The position numbers and the translations under genes were made by a program. DNA of 64,000 bases from Nymphaea colorata (lineage: Eukaryota > Streptophyta > Magnoliopsida > Nymphaeales > Nymphaeaceae), in the NCBI RefSeq assembly GCF_008831285.2, contig NC_045145.1:21282040-21346039 (forward strand), written 5' to 3'. A model generated the notes under the pieces. That model saw only the letters and a list, made by a program, of their open reading frames with translations, searched no databases and was not told the DNA's origin. Of the stretch, positions 36,132-48,399 are shown in pieces; position 1 is the stretch's first letter; every line of letters begins with the position of its first letter.

Positions 36132-39100
36132 TTATCTGAATGAAGCCTGTATTTCTTCCAGAGTCCGCCCCTTGGTCTCCGGCACAAAAAATAAAACGAA
36201 CAGCACAGTGCAGGCATTGATAACTGTGTAGATTGTAAAGGTTCCTGCAGGATGGCAAAAACTTCTCAGATGCTTTGAGTGTATTCGTGTGTGCGTGTAT
36301 AGAGCGATCGACCAGGAGAGGGTGAGTGAGAGAGATAGATAGAAAGAACCTCCAGTGCTCCATGTCAAGAGCAAGTTTGCAGTCATTGTAACCACCCAGG
36401 ACATCAACCAGTTGGCCAAAGTCGCCACACTTCCAGCAAGACTCTTAATGCTGACCGGCATTATCTAGCACAGCATGATAGAAATAGCAATTGAATGTGT
36501 GCTAAGTAGGAAAAAGAAAAATAGTAGTTCAAAGACTGAAGACCTAAAAGCTGGAGACGCATCTACTTTGCAACTATTTCACATAAGGCAAATTAGGCCA
36601 TTGGAACAGAGTTCAAAGCCACAGCCAGCAAACTGTAGGCCATCTAACTGAAATTCTTGCTGCTACCAGACCTATGCCAACCTTTAGTTATAGTAGCAGC
36701 TAAAATGCTCAGTTGCTCACAGGGTCCTACATAGCCAGGCAAGTGAATCACCTCAACGTTTTCAAGGTATAAGACTTCATAAATTATGGGTGTAGGTGTC
36801 CCATGTCATTTAAGGCCATGTCATTTAAGGCCATAACACCATAAGCTGATACAAGACTTTCTCAGCAGGATAGGGCAATAACCCATGGAATTGCACATCG
36901 CATCCACCAAAAGAGGCAATCCGGCTAGCATGACACATTCTCAGAGGGACAAGCAGTGACTGTTTCTTGTTTAAAAGGTAAATGCAAGAGCTGCCTCAGA
37001 TTAACACTAGGTATAAACATTTTCTGCCAAACAAAGATCCCCAAGAGGCCTAGCACGTGCCGTGAAATCACCTAAAACAAAGAATTCGTTGCAGGTTGTA
37101 CCTCAGACATTATCAGCCATGGAATAGCTCCCATTCCAAGAGAGAAGGAAATGACAAATGCCTGCAGTGATGAAAGTTCAAGGCCATAAAAGCTTGTTTC
37201 ATGGGAAAGTGGGAAACCACAAAAAACATCACGCAAGAAATGTTAAAGCTTGAATGCATACCACCAGGCCAACCAAAGATAGAATGCTCATTACACTATA
37301 AAGATGAGAACTCTCAGAGATGAAATCCTACATTAAAAGAAACAAACTGATTCAGAAAGAATTCAGAAAAAAAAAAAAAACAAAGGATATAGATTTGTAA
37401 CCAAACACATGCAAGACCTTCACATAGAATGCGACTGAGACAAGGAGAAGGCTTATGGTCATTCCAATAGAAGACACCTGCAAGAAAAATGCATGTTTAA
37501 AACATCAGCATAAAGAATTCACTAGGATTTGTGGAAAAAGTACAAGTGAATTGCTTTCTCTTGCTGCTCACAGTCATCAGGATTCTACGGCCTGCTTTGT
37601 CCATTAACCATGTAGCGACTCCTGTCATAACAACCTATAAGAAACATACAACCAATCAAATTTATATGGCAATAATTGGGCGGTAAATTGTTTTGAACAT
37701 TAGACTAATGCAAAGTTACTCCTAATTAGTAGACAAAGGTAACCTGAACAGCTCCAATCCCGAGTGTTGCAACATCGCTTGATGAGACTCCTGCATGTAA
37801 TCAAACATAAATCAATAATGTTGTTTCGCAATGGGAATATATAGGTGCACAGGAATTAGTCTGACAATCAGCAGACAATGACCTACAAAAGAACAACCAA
37901 ACAAAGGACGCTCTAATGCTATACTCCTCTATATGCAGATTCTTTGCTCCTTGTAGAGACAATCTTAAACAAATTTAGTTCATGCAAATTGACAAATTAG
38001 AAATGGCAATGAATCTAAATGAGCAGGGTATGCAAACATCTTACTCAAACCGTTGTATTGTATAAAGGAGGACTGTGTGAGCATGCATATACACTTGGTG
38101 TCATGCACGATGATGCATGTCTGTAATTCTGTAGGCAATACACCTACCACATGCATTTATATGCTTGTCAATTATGTTTTACAAAAACTCAGATCCAAGG
38201 TAGGCTAGCCAGAACCACATATTTCAGCAGAGACCGATAGGATATGAGCTATAGGCTTCAAAACATGCTTATTTTTCTAGCACAAAAATCCTAGAGTACA
38301 TAGCTCACCAGCAGTTGAAAATATGGTACTTGAGTAGAAAAGGATCCCATTTATTCCACTTAACTGTTGAAGGATCAGAAGCCCAATTCCAATCTGCAAC
38401 CATAATCATAATATGTCAATCATCAAGGATGCAGTCAGGCACCAGAACAGAAAACAACCCATGCACCCGATGTGTTAAGTACCATTAAAGGCATATAGTA
38501 TTTCCTGCGCTTCAGTTCAGCAAACCTTACAGTGGTACGTTTGCCTGAGGTGGCTACAGTTCTCTGCACAAAATGATCAACATAAGCCAGAATTCCTAAT
38601 ACATCAAAGACAAATTTAACAACAACAGTAATATCACTTGGAAAGATATGGTCTGAGAACAGCAGAATAAGGCAATTATACTAGACAATAACAGCACCTT
38701 GATATCATTAACTTCAAGGGAAATGTCAGTATCAAAACCACGTAGAACTTGCAAAGAAACCTCAAAATCCTCCATCATACCCATCTTTGCCTGGAAAGCC
38801 ACAACGGAGAAACATATGTAGAAGTAGATCAAGAGAGAGAATACCATAGTAACATGGATGATAATGAAAACTTACCAACCATCTTGGAGATTCAGGGATG
38901 AAGAACAGAGCAGGAATTAATATTGTACAGGGAAAGATTCCTGAAAATCACTTATGAACTTAGATGGGCTCCAAGCGTTCCAAGCTGTCTTCAAGGAAAA
39001 TTGATAAGACAGATAGAGGCGAAAGCACATGAAAAATCACATACTCCACATACAAATAACATGGTCCAGTTCATAAGTGTTACCTTTTCCCCTCAAAAGC

Positions 39101-40476
39101 CAAAAGCTATTCACTTTACTGGACTCTTTTTATGCCAACATCTAAATAAATGTATGCTGAGCTCTCTCAAATTGGCAAATATAAACAATCCAACCTCCAC
39201 TCCAAGAGAAACCTTCAACTATTCTACATCAGATAAGTAGGAAGGTGCCACTATCTCACCTAATACAGCAAGTATCCGCCAATGTACAAATAGCCCCAAG
39301 AGATATGCAAGCATTATGCCGATTGTGACAGACAACTGTGAGACAGTGTAACATAGTAAATTGACAGATTTCTAAAGGTTTCAGGTAATGGTGGATGGCA
39401 ATAAAATTTACCTGATTAACAGATCCAAGAGCTCCACGCATATTTTGTGGAGATATTTCTGCTATATACACAGGCACCTAAATGCAACACAAAGGAAGAC
39501 GAAAAAAAAATCAGGGACAAAAGGACATGACTACACATCTAAAACAGGAAGATGAGGAAGGCCATCCTTACCACATATGAGATTATTCCTACACCAAATC
39601 CTTCCAGTAACCTACCCATGTATAGAAAAGATGAATCCTATGAAACAAGTACAAATGGAACATCATTGTTGCTGAACTATGATAAAAAGGAATGGTATAA
39701 CAATGATCCCTATGGTAACAACTAACAACAAATAACAATAATAAACAGAAGAAGAAAAACCAGACGTGGCTCCCTTCAGTAAGACTCACCTTGGCAAAAG
39801 ATATCACCAGCCACCCAATGATATTTGGAACTGAAGCGATCATTAATGACTGCTTAAGAAGAAGAGTAGCAATTAATAAATAGCATGATACTGACATATC
39901 TGATCAAGCTCCACCCACCAATCCTAATTAGAAAATTAAAAGTAGACACACTTTACCCCTTTACGTCCAACATACTCTGCAATCTGACCACTTGTAATAG
40001 CCCCAACCATGGCCCCAACATTGCAGAGGGAACCAAACAACGAGAACTGCCTTCCAGAATTTATGTCAGATTTCAGTTTAAGAGGAACATGGAGAAGAGG
40101 AAATAAAGGGAACCGGATGCGCTTACCTCTGAGGTGGTCAAGCCAAGATCTTTAATGATGGCAGACTGTGTAGGTGATGAGTATCCTGACTGAAGATCAT
40201 AGGCATATGAAGAAAGGGGTATTGGTCAGAGGTGATAGAGAGAGACTGGCTAAGGACTTTCTAAAGGATGCCACTTACAGTGAAACCAAATTGAATAGGG
40301 CCCAGGGCAACAATCAAGGTGCACAGGACGACAGAGATTGAGCTATCCCTGATGACAGCGGATGAACCCATCATGCTGGACTGCCTTGATCCCATTCTGT
40401 ACCAGCTGCCAGTGTGGAGGAATGGCTTTTTAAGGTCCCTGCTAGTTCCATCCTCAACCTCATCTCTAAAACTCAT
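36132..40476 (-). CDS. ERDL6: ERD6-like 6 type sugar transporter (tonoplast glucose exporter)
   Basis: Monosaccharide transporter of the major facilitator superfamily. Arabidopsis ERDL6 exports glucose from the vacuole by proton symport. Eighteen coding exons on the minus strand (40476-40279, 40189-40127, 40046-39957, 39849-39790, 39637-39572, 39477-39412, 39335-39260, 38940-38876, 38790-38698, 38563-38483, 38393-38309, 37790-37744, 37634-37572, 37477-37418, 37327-37262, 37161-37102, 36464-36350, 36244-36132) close to exactly 488 residues; the Arabidopsis protein has about 487. The N-terminus ([10 protein letters not shown], then [20 protein letters not shown]) is the ERDL6 subgroup signature. 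Transport motifs are GRKG (114-117), [15 protein letters not shown] (222-228), QQLSGING (295-302), DKAGRR (342-347) and PETKGRT near the C-terminus (473-479). About twelve hydrophobic segments are present. No lesion was seen. Intron 17 begins with a pyrimidine repeat. Confidence 0.95.
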
Positions 40477-41822
40477 GATGAGATGATGGATATAACCACC
40501 CTAAGATTATTTTATCTGTTCTACAGTGAAGAAACAAAAAATTAATATGTAGCAGGACAGGAAACTGAATCCTTTTGCGCAGCCAAAACTTAGATAGAAT
40601 AAAAGAATTCCTCCTATGAGTTTGATTCTTTTCTAAGCTAATGCCTCTTTCCTTTTTATCTCTTCCAGCAAATAGAATGTACCGGGATCAGACCTGCAGA
40701 TAATTACGCACCACCAATCAAATTCCTTTACTTATAAAATATAATCATACTGACGCATGATCATGAACATAACCATTACACACTTGCAATATAGACAGTA
40801 ATGAAATGCGAAAAGAAAAAAAAGACTATGCAAGTTAATTCATCTATGTGTTGTTCATCTGATATTCCCGAAATATCTTATTTTCTTTCGTAGGTAGAGC
40901 AATCTTTCAGTAAGGAAGAGAGAAATGGGGACCAGATGCCACCCAGAATGGGAAAATGACAAACAACGAAGTACTAAAATCAAGGTAGAGATCGCGAGAC
41001 CTCTAGCCACCCAGAATGGGAAAATGACAGATAAGGCAATGAACGAATGGGAAAACGTCAAAGAAATGACTCAACACATATTCCAAAATAAAAAGCACAT
41101 ACACAGCTAATCCGCATTCGTGCAAGAAATTCAAAAGAAAAGAAAAACCGATATTCCGTAGTTGATATCATGAAGACATCACAACGAAACCACAAAGTCC
41201 CAACAAATGAAAATCACAGCGGATAGCTCTTATACTTATTAAACAAGTTTCGTCTACTTTTTATCCGAAATCTTCACTTATATGACATTTAACCAAGTAA
41301 ACAATCACTCTTGCGTTCTTCTTCCATCTGCGACGGCTGCACATTCTTAATGTTAGGTCCCCATCTAACACCAGAATCCTCAAAACAAATGGAGAGAACG
41401 ACGATAGAAGAACAAGAACAGGATAAGCCGCAGAAATTTGCCTATCACTCCACTGACAAGATCAAAGGAGGAAAAATTTTCAAAAGAAAAACCGAGAAGT
41501 GAACAAGCAACTCGGACACGACATCGTTTAACTACCTGGCGGTTAAGAGCTGCAGAAGCAGAAAACTGACCAGAGACAGGAAAGTGGTTTCCCGGGAAAA
41601 ATTTTCCCAACGATTCCTGTTTTCACTTGAAGCTCAAGAAAAAGGGACTCAAAGCAGAGAATTCCGATTGCCAAGATGCAATGAGATCGACGAAATGACA
41701 AAGGAAAAGGAAAATAAAAAACAGAAGAACAGGAGAGAAAATCCGATCCATATCCCCGGAATCCGTAAACGCCAAACACGAAGCGAAAACAAGAAATAGA
41801 TAAAAAAAAAAAAAACCTTCAC

Positions 41823-41960
41823 CTCAGTACTAGACTTCCCACTTTTCCCTTATCGCAATGAATCCTTGGAATCAGAATTCTAAGTTCCTTCTTCCTCTCC
41901 TTATTGTGGGGAGATGGAGAGCAAGCAAGAGAAAACAGTGAACATGGCGGAAAGAGAACG
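41823..41960 (-). other. Probable 5' UTR exon of the ERDL6-type gene
   Basis: Upstream of the ATG the sequence reads ATCTTAG|GGTGG, a good 3' splice site at 40500/40501. A matching donor, TACTGAG|GTGAAG, lies at 41823/41822. Together they imply a leader intron of about 1.3 kb and a first exon reaching to roughly 41950-42000. The transcription start itself was not located. Confidence 0.45.
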
Positions 41961-41999
41961 GCCGTTCGATTGCGGGGAAAACCTTGACGGGCCGGTCGG

Positions 42000-43660
42000 C
42001 GGAACTGAAATTCCGAAATTACCCCTGAATGATTTGGTCGACTGACAGCTGGGAGCAGTCCGATGGTTTCGCGCCAGCTGACCGCAGCCCTCCATCTGCC
42101 GAGTGGAAGGTGGAGGTTGCGCGCTTGAGGCGGGAACGCACCGGGATGTCGTTGGCGGGTTTTGACCGGGTTCGGGTCAGACGTTTGGATCTGGATGTGA
42201 TACATTTCCTTGGATTGGGGGATCCGTTTGGCTTCTTTATTCGTTTGACAATATTCGTGCTTTTATGGATAATTAATAGCCGCAATGTTTTCCCAAAAAC
42301 TGGCAGGAAAAAGAATTTCACCAAAACTCCCAACTCTTTCACCAATTTCTGATAACGCCCACTTTTACTTCCTTGAAATATCTTTTAACAGGAAAAGGTT
42401 CTTAAGCAGCGACGAAGGAGGTGGTAACCATAGCGGAGTGTTTTCTTTTCTGGTTTCGCGTTCTCCAAGTTTCCAAGTCATACAAAAAAAAAATGGTGAC
42501 TCAATTTCAATCTAATGAGAAGCATTATGTATGATGCAAACTATGACTACTTGTTTACCAATCAAATAAATCCCATTTTTTTTTGTTTTTATAGACTGTG
42601 AGTTTTTAAAATACTGGAAGGAAAGCGAACTTTATAAAAAACAAGCAGACAAATTGTTTTCTCAACCAAGTTCGTTAGATGTTCATTCGACAGTTGAGTA
42701 GAAACTTAGTTCTTAAAATGTTTTATGCGAAAGAAAAGAAAAGACGTTGGAGTTTTCTAAAATTCTCAAGCTCTAGTGTGACTGTAAGTGAAAAAGTTCC
42801 TCAATCAATGCATTTGTGTACATGGGGGGGCTGGTGGGGCCTTTTTTTAAGTTCAAAAGTTAGTTACTTAAACCTGCTTGGGAACTTCAATGATGCCAAG
42901 TGTACAAAGACCCAATGAATCACTGTAATGTTTGGAAACAATAATTCTGTGTTATTGTTTATGTATTTGCCTTAATTATTAAGGTAAGTGACCTAAAGCT
43001 TACGGTAAATACATGAAACAGTAACATCTTATTACTAATCGCAAACGACCCCCAAGCAAAGGGGAGTAACAAATTTCTCCCACATTGCATTATTGTTCTC
43101 ATTGTCAGGTAGTCCCAAACCCAGTTATGGCTTGAGATTTGAAAGAGTTGTTGAGATTTGCCATTGGGTTGGATCTTTATATCAGTTACCACCATAGACC
43201 CCACTAGTTCCAACATGCCAAGTTTCATACATAAATAAAAATATTTGCATGTTTTACATGTACACTTGACTCTAGGTTCACAGCTGTCTAGTGGACAGCC
43301 CATCAGGGGCTGTCCATTTTTGTACCTTTTTTTTTTCTCCCCATTCTCTCTCTTGATTTTTTGTTCTCCCTCATCTACTTCCCATTTTCTCTCCCATTGC
43401 TGCCTTTCTCCCTCCCTTGATTCGGCCTAGGGAGGGAGGCACAGGGGTGGAGCTAGATTTTTTTTTTTTATGAGGTACTAAGCATAGTTAATAAATTTTC
43501 AATTGGTCATGGAGCATCATCGGGTCGTCTTATATAATTGAACCTAAATCTACCCAAATTCAATTACTAATTTAAGCTTTTACAAAATGGGCTTCGTGGG
43601 ACCCACCTATCTCCGCCCTTGGCAGAGTGTCTCTCCCCTTTTTCCCAAGAGTGTTGGCAA
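42000..43660. other. Promoter side of the transporter and spacer, no gene
   Basis: Sequence upstream of the transporter, with short open frames on both strands that match nothing I know. The patch at 43440-43560 starts CAGGGGTGGAGCTAGA and continues AT-rich, resembling one end of the GGCGGAGC-type MITEs found later in the window. Confidence 0.4.
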
Positions 43661-43671
43661 TGGGAGAAGCG

Positions 43672-44209
43672 TAGGGGTGAACATGAGCCGAGTTGAGCCC
43701 GAGTTCAGTCAGCTCGAGCTCGGCTCGACTAATGAAACCTTGACCTCGACTCTTGCTCGGGCTCGAGAATAGCTCGACCGAAGCTGCTCGAGCTCGACTC
43801 GGTAGTTACATGTTGATTTCGAGCTCAACTCGATTAAGGCTCGACAAACTCGTTTGAACAAAATTGATGCTCATCGTTACGTGTTGAGCTCGAGTTTGAC
43901 TCGATTAAGGCTCGACAAACTTGTTTGAATAGAATTGACATTCATTGTTACCTGTTGAGTTCGATCTCGACTTGGTAAGGCTCGACGAACTCGTAAACTC
44001 GTTTGAAAATATCGACTTGATGAAGGCTCGACGAGTTCGATTAAGGCTCGACGAACTCGATTAAGGCTTAAGCTCGACTCGACAGTTACGTATTGAGCTC
44101 GAACTCAACTCGATTATTTGAACAAGTTGACTCATGAACTCGGGCTCGACTTGAATTCATTCACAAGCCGAGCTTTAACGAGTCAAGCTCGACTCATTGT
44201 TCACCCCTA
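43672..44209. mobile_element. hAT-like non-autonomous element rich in GAGCTCGA
   Basis: The left end TAGGGGTGAACATGAG and right end CTCATTGTTCACCCCTA are inverted repeats over about 16 bases. TAGGGGTG ends are typical of hAT elements. The flanking 8-mers GAGAAGCG and AAGAAGGG agree at six of eight positions, suggesting an aged target duplication. The interior is built of diverged GCTCGACTCG and GAGCTCGA units with no coding capacity. Confidence 0.65.
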
Positions 44210-44835
44210 AAGAAGGGGAGGCAGAGAGATTCCTTCTTTCTCTCTCATGTCTTCCATATAAGAGATGACTCTGGTGGACAGTTCCTATGACAGGCATGAA
44301 CCAAGAGACAAGGTAAACACACACACACACTACGCGTTCATCTCTCGTGTCAATCAAGAGGGAAGTGATGTATAAGAGGAAGCGCTTCGCATGCTTCAAC
44401 CCAAGCACCAAAGCAGCTCCGAACTAAGTAAGGGAAGGAGGCTTCATCTCCCCTCTTGGTATGATCAAATATTTCTCTTACTCACCCAATTGGTATCCAT
44501 TAAAGTATTAACAACACACTCCTTTTCCAGTACTTTCAATATAATAGTGAACTGATTTTCTTTATTTTGCTTTCAAAAACTAATGACTTTTGAAGCTGTA
44601 GAATCCTGCTTAAGGAATCTCTTTATCGTCTGATTATCCAAGAACAACCTTATTATGACATAATTTTCCAGAAATTGTGGCCCCGGTCGTTTATAAAGTT
44701 GTGCCATTGAAAAATTCAGATTACATAAAACCATGTACTTCATTTTAACATGATTTGACACATAAATACAAAAAGAGTAAAAAAATAACTCCTAGTTGAT
44801 AGTTCAGTGGTTTCATTTATACCTCTCTCAACAAC

Positions 44836-44837
<2 letters not shown>

Positions 44838-44866
<29 letters not shown>

Positions 44867-44867
44867 C
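44838..44867. repeat. (TC)n microsatellite
   Basis: About fifteen dinucleotide units, ahead of a short open frame beginning ATGTCTAGAGGCCGTGG that I could not assign to any gene family. Confidence 0.8.
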
Positions 44868-45197
44868 CCCACCTGACTGCTTCCTAGGGGTCATGTCTAG
44901 AGGCCGTGGCTCATTTCAGCTTGGTGGCGCATTTAGGAGGAGCGCAACAACAGAGTCTTCAGGGACACCTTCTCTTCGTCAGATTCTGTGGCTCGTCTTG
45001 GGTAAAGGGATGTCCAGTTTGCCATTCGGTTGAAGCGCCGCTGTCCGTCTGCGGCTGGGTGACTGTGCCGCTCCATCTTTCCTCTCTCTTTTATTTTTCT
45101 GTGCATTGTATTGTATATTTCTTTTTCCTACTTTTGTTTTTGCGGTTTATTTTTTGTATATTGTTTTTGTACCCAAGGGACCTCTTGTCCCTAAATT

Positions 45198-45220
45198 TTG
45201 TTATATATATATATATATAT

Positions 45221-45252
<32 letters not shown>
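45198..45252. repeat. Compound (TA)n(TC)n microsatellite
   Basis: A TA run of about ten units is followed by a T-rich spacer and a TC run of about fourteen units. Confidence 0.8.
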
Positions 45253-46579
45253 CTTCTGCGAGTATCAAATTATCAAGACAATTAAAGACCAAAAGAAGTC
45301 TTTGGATCCCCCGTGATCTGAATGAGGCCAACTACGGAAAGTTGTCTGTTGTTTTTGCTCTGTCCTATTAGTTATTCATTTGAAAATATATATAATCTGC
45401 TATGCATGCTGAAAGGAAAAGGATACCAATTTGACCTCTTCTTTGCCTAGCCGTATGGTTCCTTCTCTCTTTATGATACATCTTTTGTCAGTATCGTTCA
45501 TTTACTGTTTTCTATTCAGCTTCTTTTTCTAACTAAAAGAGGTCCAGTCGATCTATAGTTTAAATAATAATGTCTTGTACTTTGGGAAATCTGAGCCAGC
45601 TTCAAACATTTTGAAAATATATTTCAGAACCCAACAAATTTTTATAATTTGGATCATTAAGGAGATCTTAACAACTCTTAGTTTGAGATAATTTAAAATA
45701 ACTCCATCTACCTTTCTCCTCATAAACACTCACTAATTCAGCATTTAATGAGATGAAAAGTAGAACCAAAATGCCCTAAAAAAAGTTATTTTGTTAATGT
45801 TGATTGTTCTTCCATCAACCTCTTTTAGCTCTGTACAATACAATATTAGTGCATGACCAAAATAATTGCATTGTTATAGACATAGTTAGTTATGCACGTT
45901 TTTTTTTTCTTGACAAGGTTGGAAAATTAGGTGCATTTTGTTGCTACCAACCAAAGAATCGAGGTGCACCGTTGAGAATAAAGTTAGGTGTATTTTTACT
46001 TATTTATGGCGGGCAATGGGCAATCTTGTCATTCGCTTAACTAAAAGTAAATTTCAGAAAGTATAGTTGGACCTTAGGATCGGGTAAAAAATGTCTGACT
46101 ACTTTTTTACCGGGTTCAAAGCTGCATCTTCGAAAAGAATGGCTTCGGTTTCCGATAGAATTATTTGGACGATCAAACACGTTGCAAACATCCAATCAGT
46201 TGGCCTTTTGAAAACAAACTTAAATCACTTGCGAGGAAAGGTCATTTAGCAATATAATATATAAAATGCCGTTTTTTCAAACTAAAGCACATAGCTTCAA
46301 AATATCACACTCCTCACCATCTTTTCATGTAATTACGATTGAATTTATATGTTTTTTTATTATCATATCAGGTAGCAGGGCGTCTCTGTTCAGTAGACGC
46401 AGCCTTCAGTGTTCGACCCATCACACGTGAGTGTGTGAAGATGGTTTTTGCCTTTCAGAAAGGATGTTTTTCACCATGCGTTTCTGTCCTTGTAGAAAAG
46501 GGTTCTAGCTTATCAAAATTATTTTGAGGACTCCCCATCAGTTGTCAAAGAACACCTGATCAGTCCAACAGCTAAAGCA

Positions 46580-48370
46580 CAGCGGCCGGCCATGCCGATG
46601 TAGCCGAGGGTGGCGCTGGGTGTGGATGTCCCTGGCTGGCACTCTCTCGGCAGCTGGCCTGTCGTCCTGTCAACTTGTGTCTCCTACCCAAGCGTCTTTA
46701 TGGCTGGGACTGAGGTCTTGTAGGCCTTGGGCCCTTACAGTCTGGTTGCCGTCCGGTGTTTGGCAAGAAGATCGCCGGATAACCTCACTCGAGGTGTTGG
46801 GTGGTGTCCCCCAGATATGTTTTCCATTAGCCGGGCCAGGGTCTATGGCAAGGATGCGGTCCATCACTTGGACACTTATATATTGGAGAGGTGTTCCCTT
46901 TCACTTGGACACTTATATATTGGTGATTTGTCCCCTTTCAAATGTCTCAGGTTGGATTTGGATGCTTTTGACTGCAGTTCCATAGTTGGCTTCAAGGTTA
47001 GACCGTTGCTAGTTCCAAACTTCACTAAAGGTTAATGCAGCCTTATGGTCCCTTAGGACTTTGAGTCTCCATAGTATGGTTGTTTAGGTTTCAAAGTTCT
47101 GTTCATACTCAGAAGCTGTCCAAACCCTTAATATATATTTGAGTATGAAAAATTGTTCACGAATAGCGGAATAGGTGGTATCAAGGTCTGCTTTAAGTGC
47201 CTCAAGGGGCATAGCATAACTAGGATGTAAACGAGACACCGCCTATTCAATTTGCATGGGTGGTACTCTCCTAAACCATAAAAGGTGAAATTGCGACACT
47301 TAAGTTGAAAAGTATACCGTACCCTACCCAAGTCCCGACACAATTCAAGATTCATGGGGCAAGGAGAATGGAGGGTTTTCGGGTTTTCAGTTTTTTGTTC
47401 AGCAACTTTTAAAGTTGACTATTATATTATGTTAAGACATGAAACTTATGGAGATCAATGTCCCATACTTGCCATCCTTCAAGTTCGACTGTTGCCTTGT
47501 TTTGTTTCTGTCAGCTACCCAACTTCAAATTTTGAAGATTCAAACTTTTCAATGCAACATGTTCAGAGGTAGACCTGCTGGAATATTTCATCAACAATGC
47601 CCCATCGTTTCAGTTCAAGCGACTGATTCGTCTGACGCACAGGCACATAATGATGCCTGAGTTGGTCGAGAGCCTTGGTTTGCATATTTGAAAAGCTGCA
47701 ACTCATTAGTGCGGCCGAAGCTAGAGATTTCAATACTCTGATGTGTACAATGATTTTCAACGTGTTGTATGTAAAGGGTTATTTGGTTTTTCTATGTGTT
47801 GTATATAAAGGGCCCTTGCTGGGCTGCACTTGCATGGCCGGTTGCAGCTAAGCCATGGTGGGGGTGTGGGGTGGTGCACCCTAGGCATTCGATGGCCGGT
47901 GTCTTGCATGTCCCGTGCCAATGGCCCCTGCTGGGTCTTGGCATAGCTCAGCTCAGCCAAACCTGGCGAGTTTGGGCTTGCTTGTCTAAGAACCTATGAC
48001 AGCACATGTGGCATTCAATGGCCGGCGCCGACCACTTGTCTTGCATGTCCCGTGCCCATGGCCCCTGCTGGGCCTTGGCATAGCTCAGCTCGGCCAAGCC
48101 TGGCGAGTTTGGGCTTGCTTGGCTAAGACTACCAGTGTGGCTGAAGGTGGCTCGGCCCTGACCGAGCGTTGCCAACCAACCATGGCCGGCACACCATGTC
48201 GCTTTTGACTTGTAGTCCTATTAGCCTGAGTGTCTCTCCAAACATCTTTGTGACTGGGGCCAAGGGTCCGGAAGGGCTTGGGCCCTTGCAGTCAGGATGG
48301 TCGTGGCCGGCCAGGATGCGGGCCAAGGTGGGGGCATATCACTTGGACACTTGCAAATGGAGACGTGTTC
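46580..48370. repeat. GC-rich repeat block of unknown type
   Basis: Two diverged copies of a GGCCTTGGGCCCTTACAG-type segment lie at about 46620-46930 and 48185-48365, each ending in TCACTTGGACACTT. Between them a unit of about 110 bases is repeated at 47885-47995 and 48011-48130, with shared CTTGCATGTCCCGTGCC and TGGCGAGTTTGGGCTTGCTT. TCACTTGGACACTTATATA is itself doubled at 46864 and 46901. Base composition is well above the surroundings. No protein family was recognised; a TRIM or other non-autonomous retroelement is one possibility. Confidence 0.5.
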
Positions 48371-48399
48371 CCTCCTAAATGTTGTTTTTGGATACTTCT

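Noticed and set aside
44893..45316. Open frames after the (TC)n repeat, one beginning MSRGRGSFQLGGAF
   Set aside because: Translation soon becomes low-complexity hydrophobic sequence from T-rich DNA; no family or splice partner was recognised.
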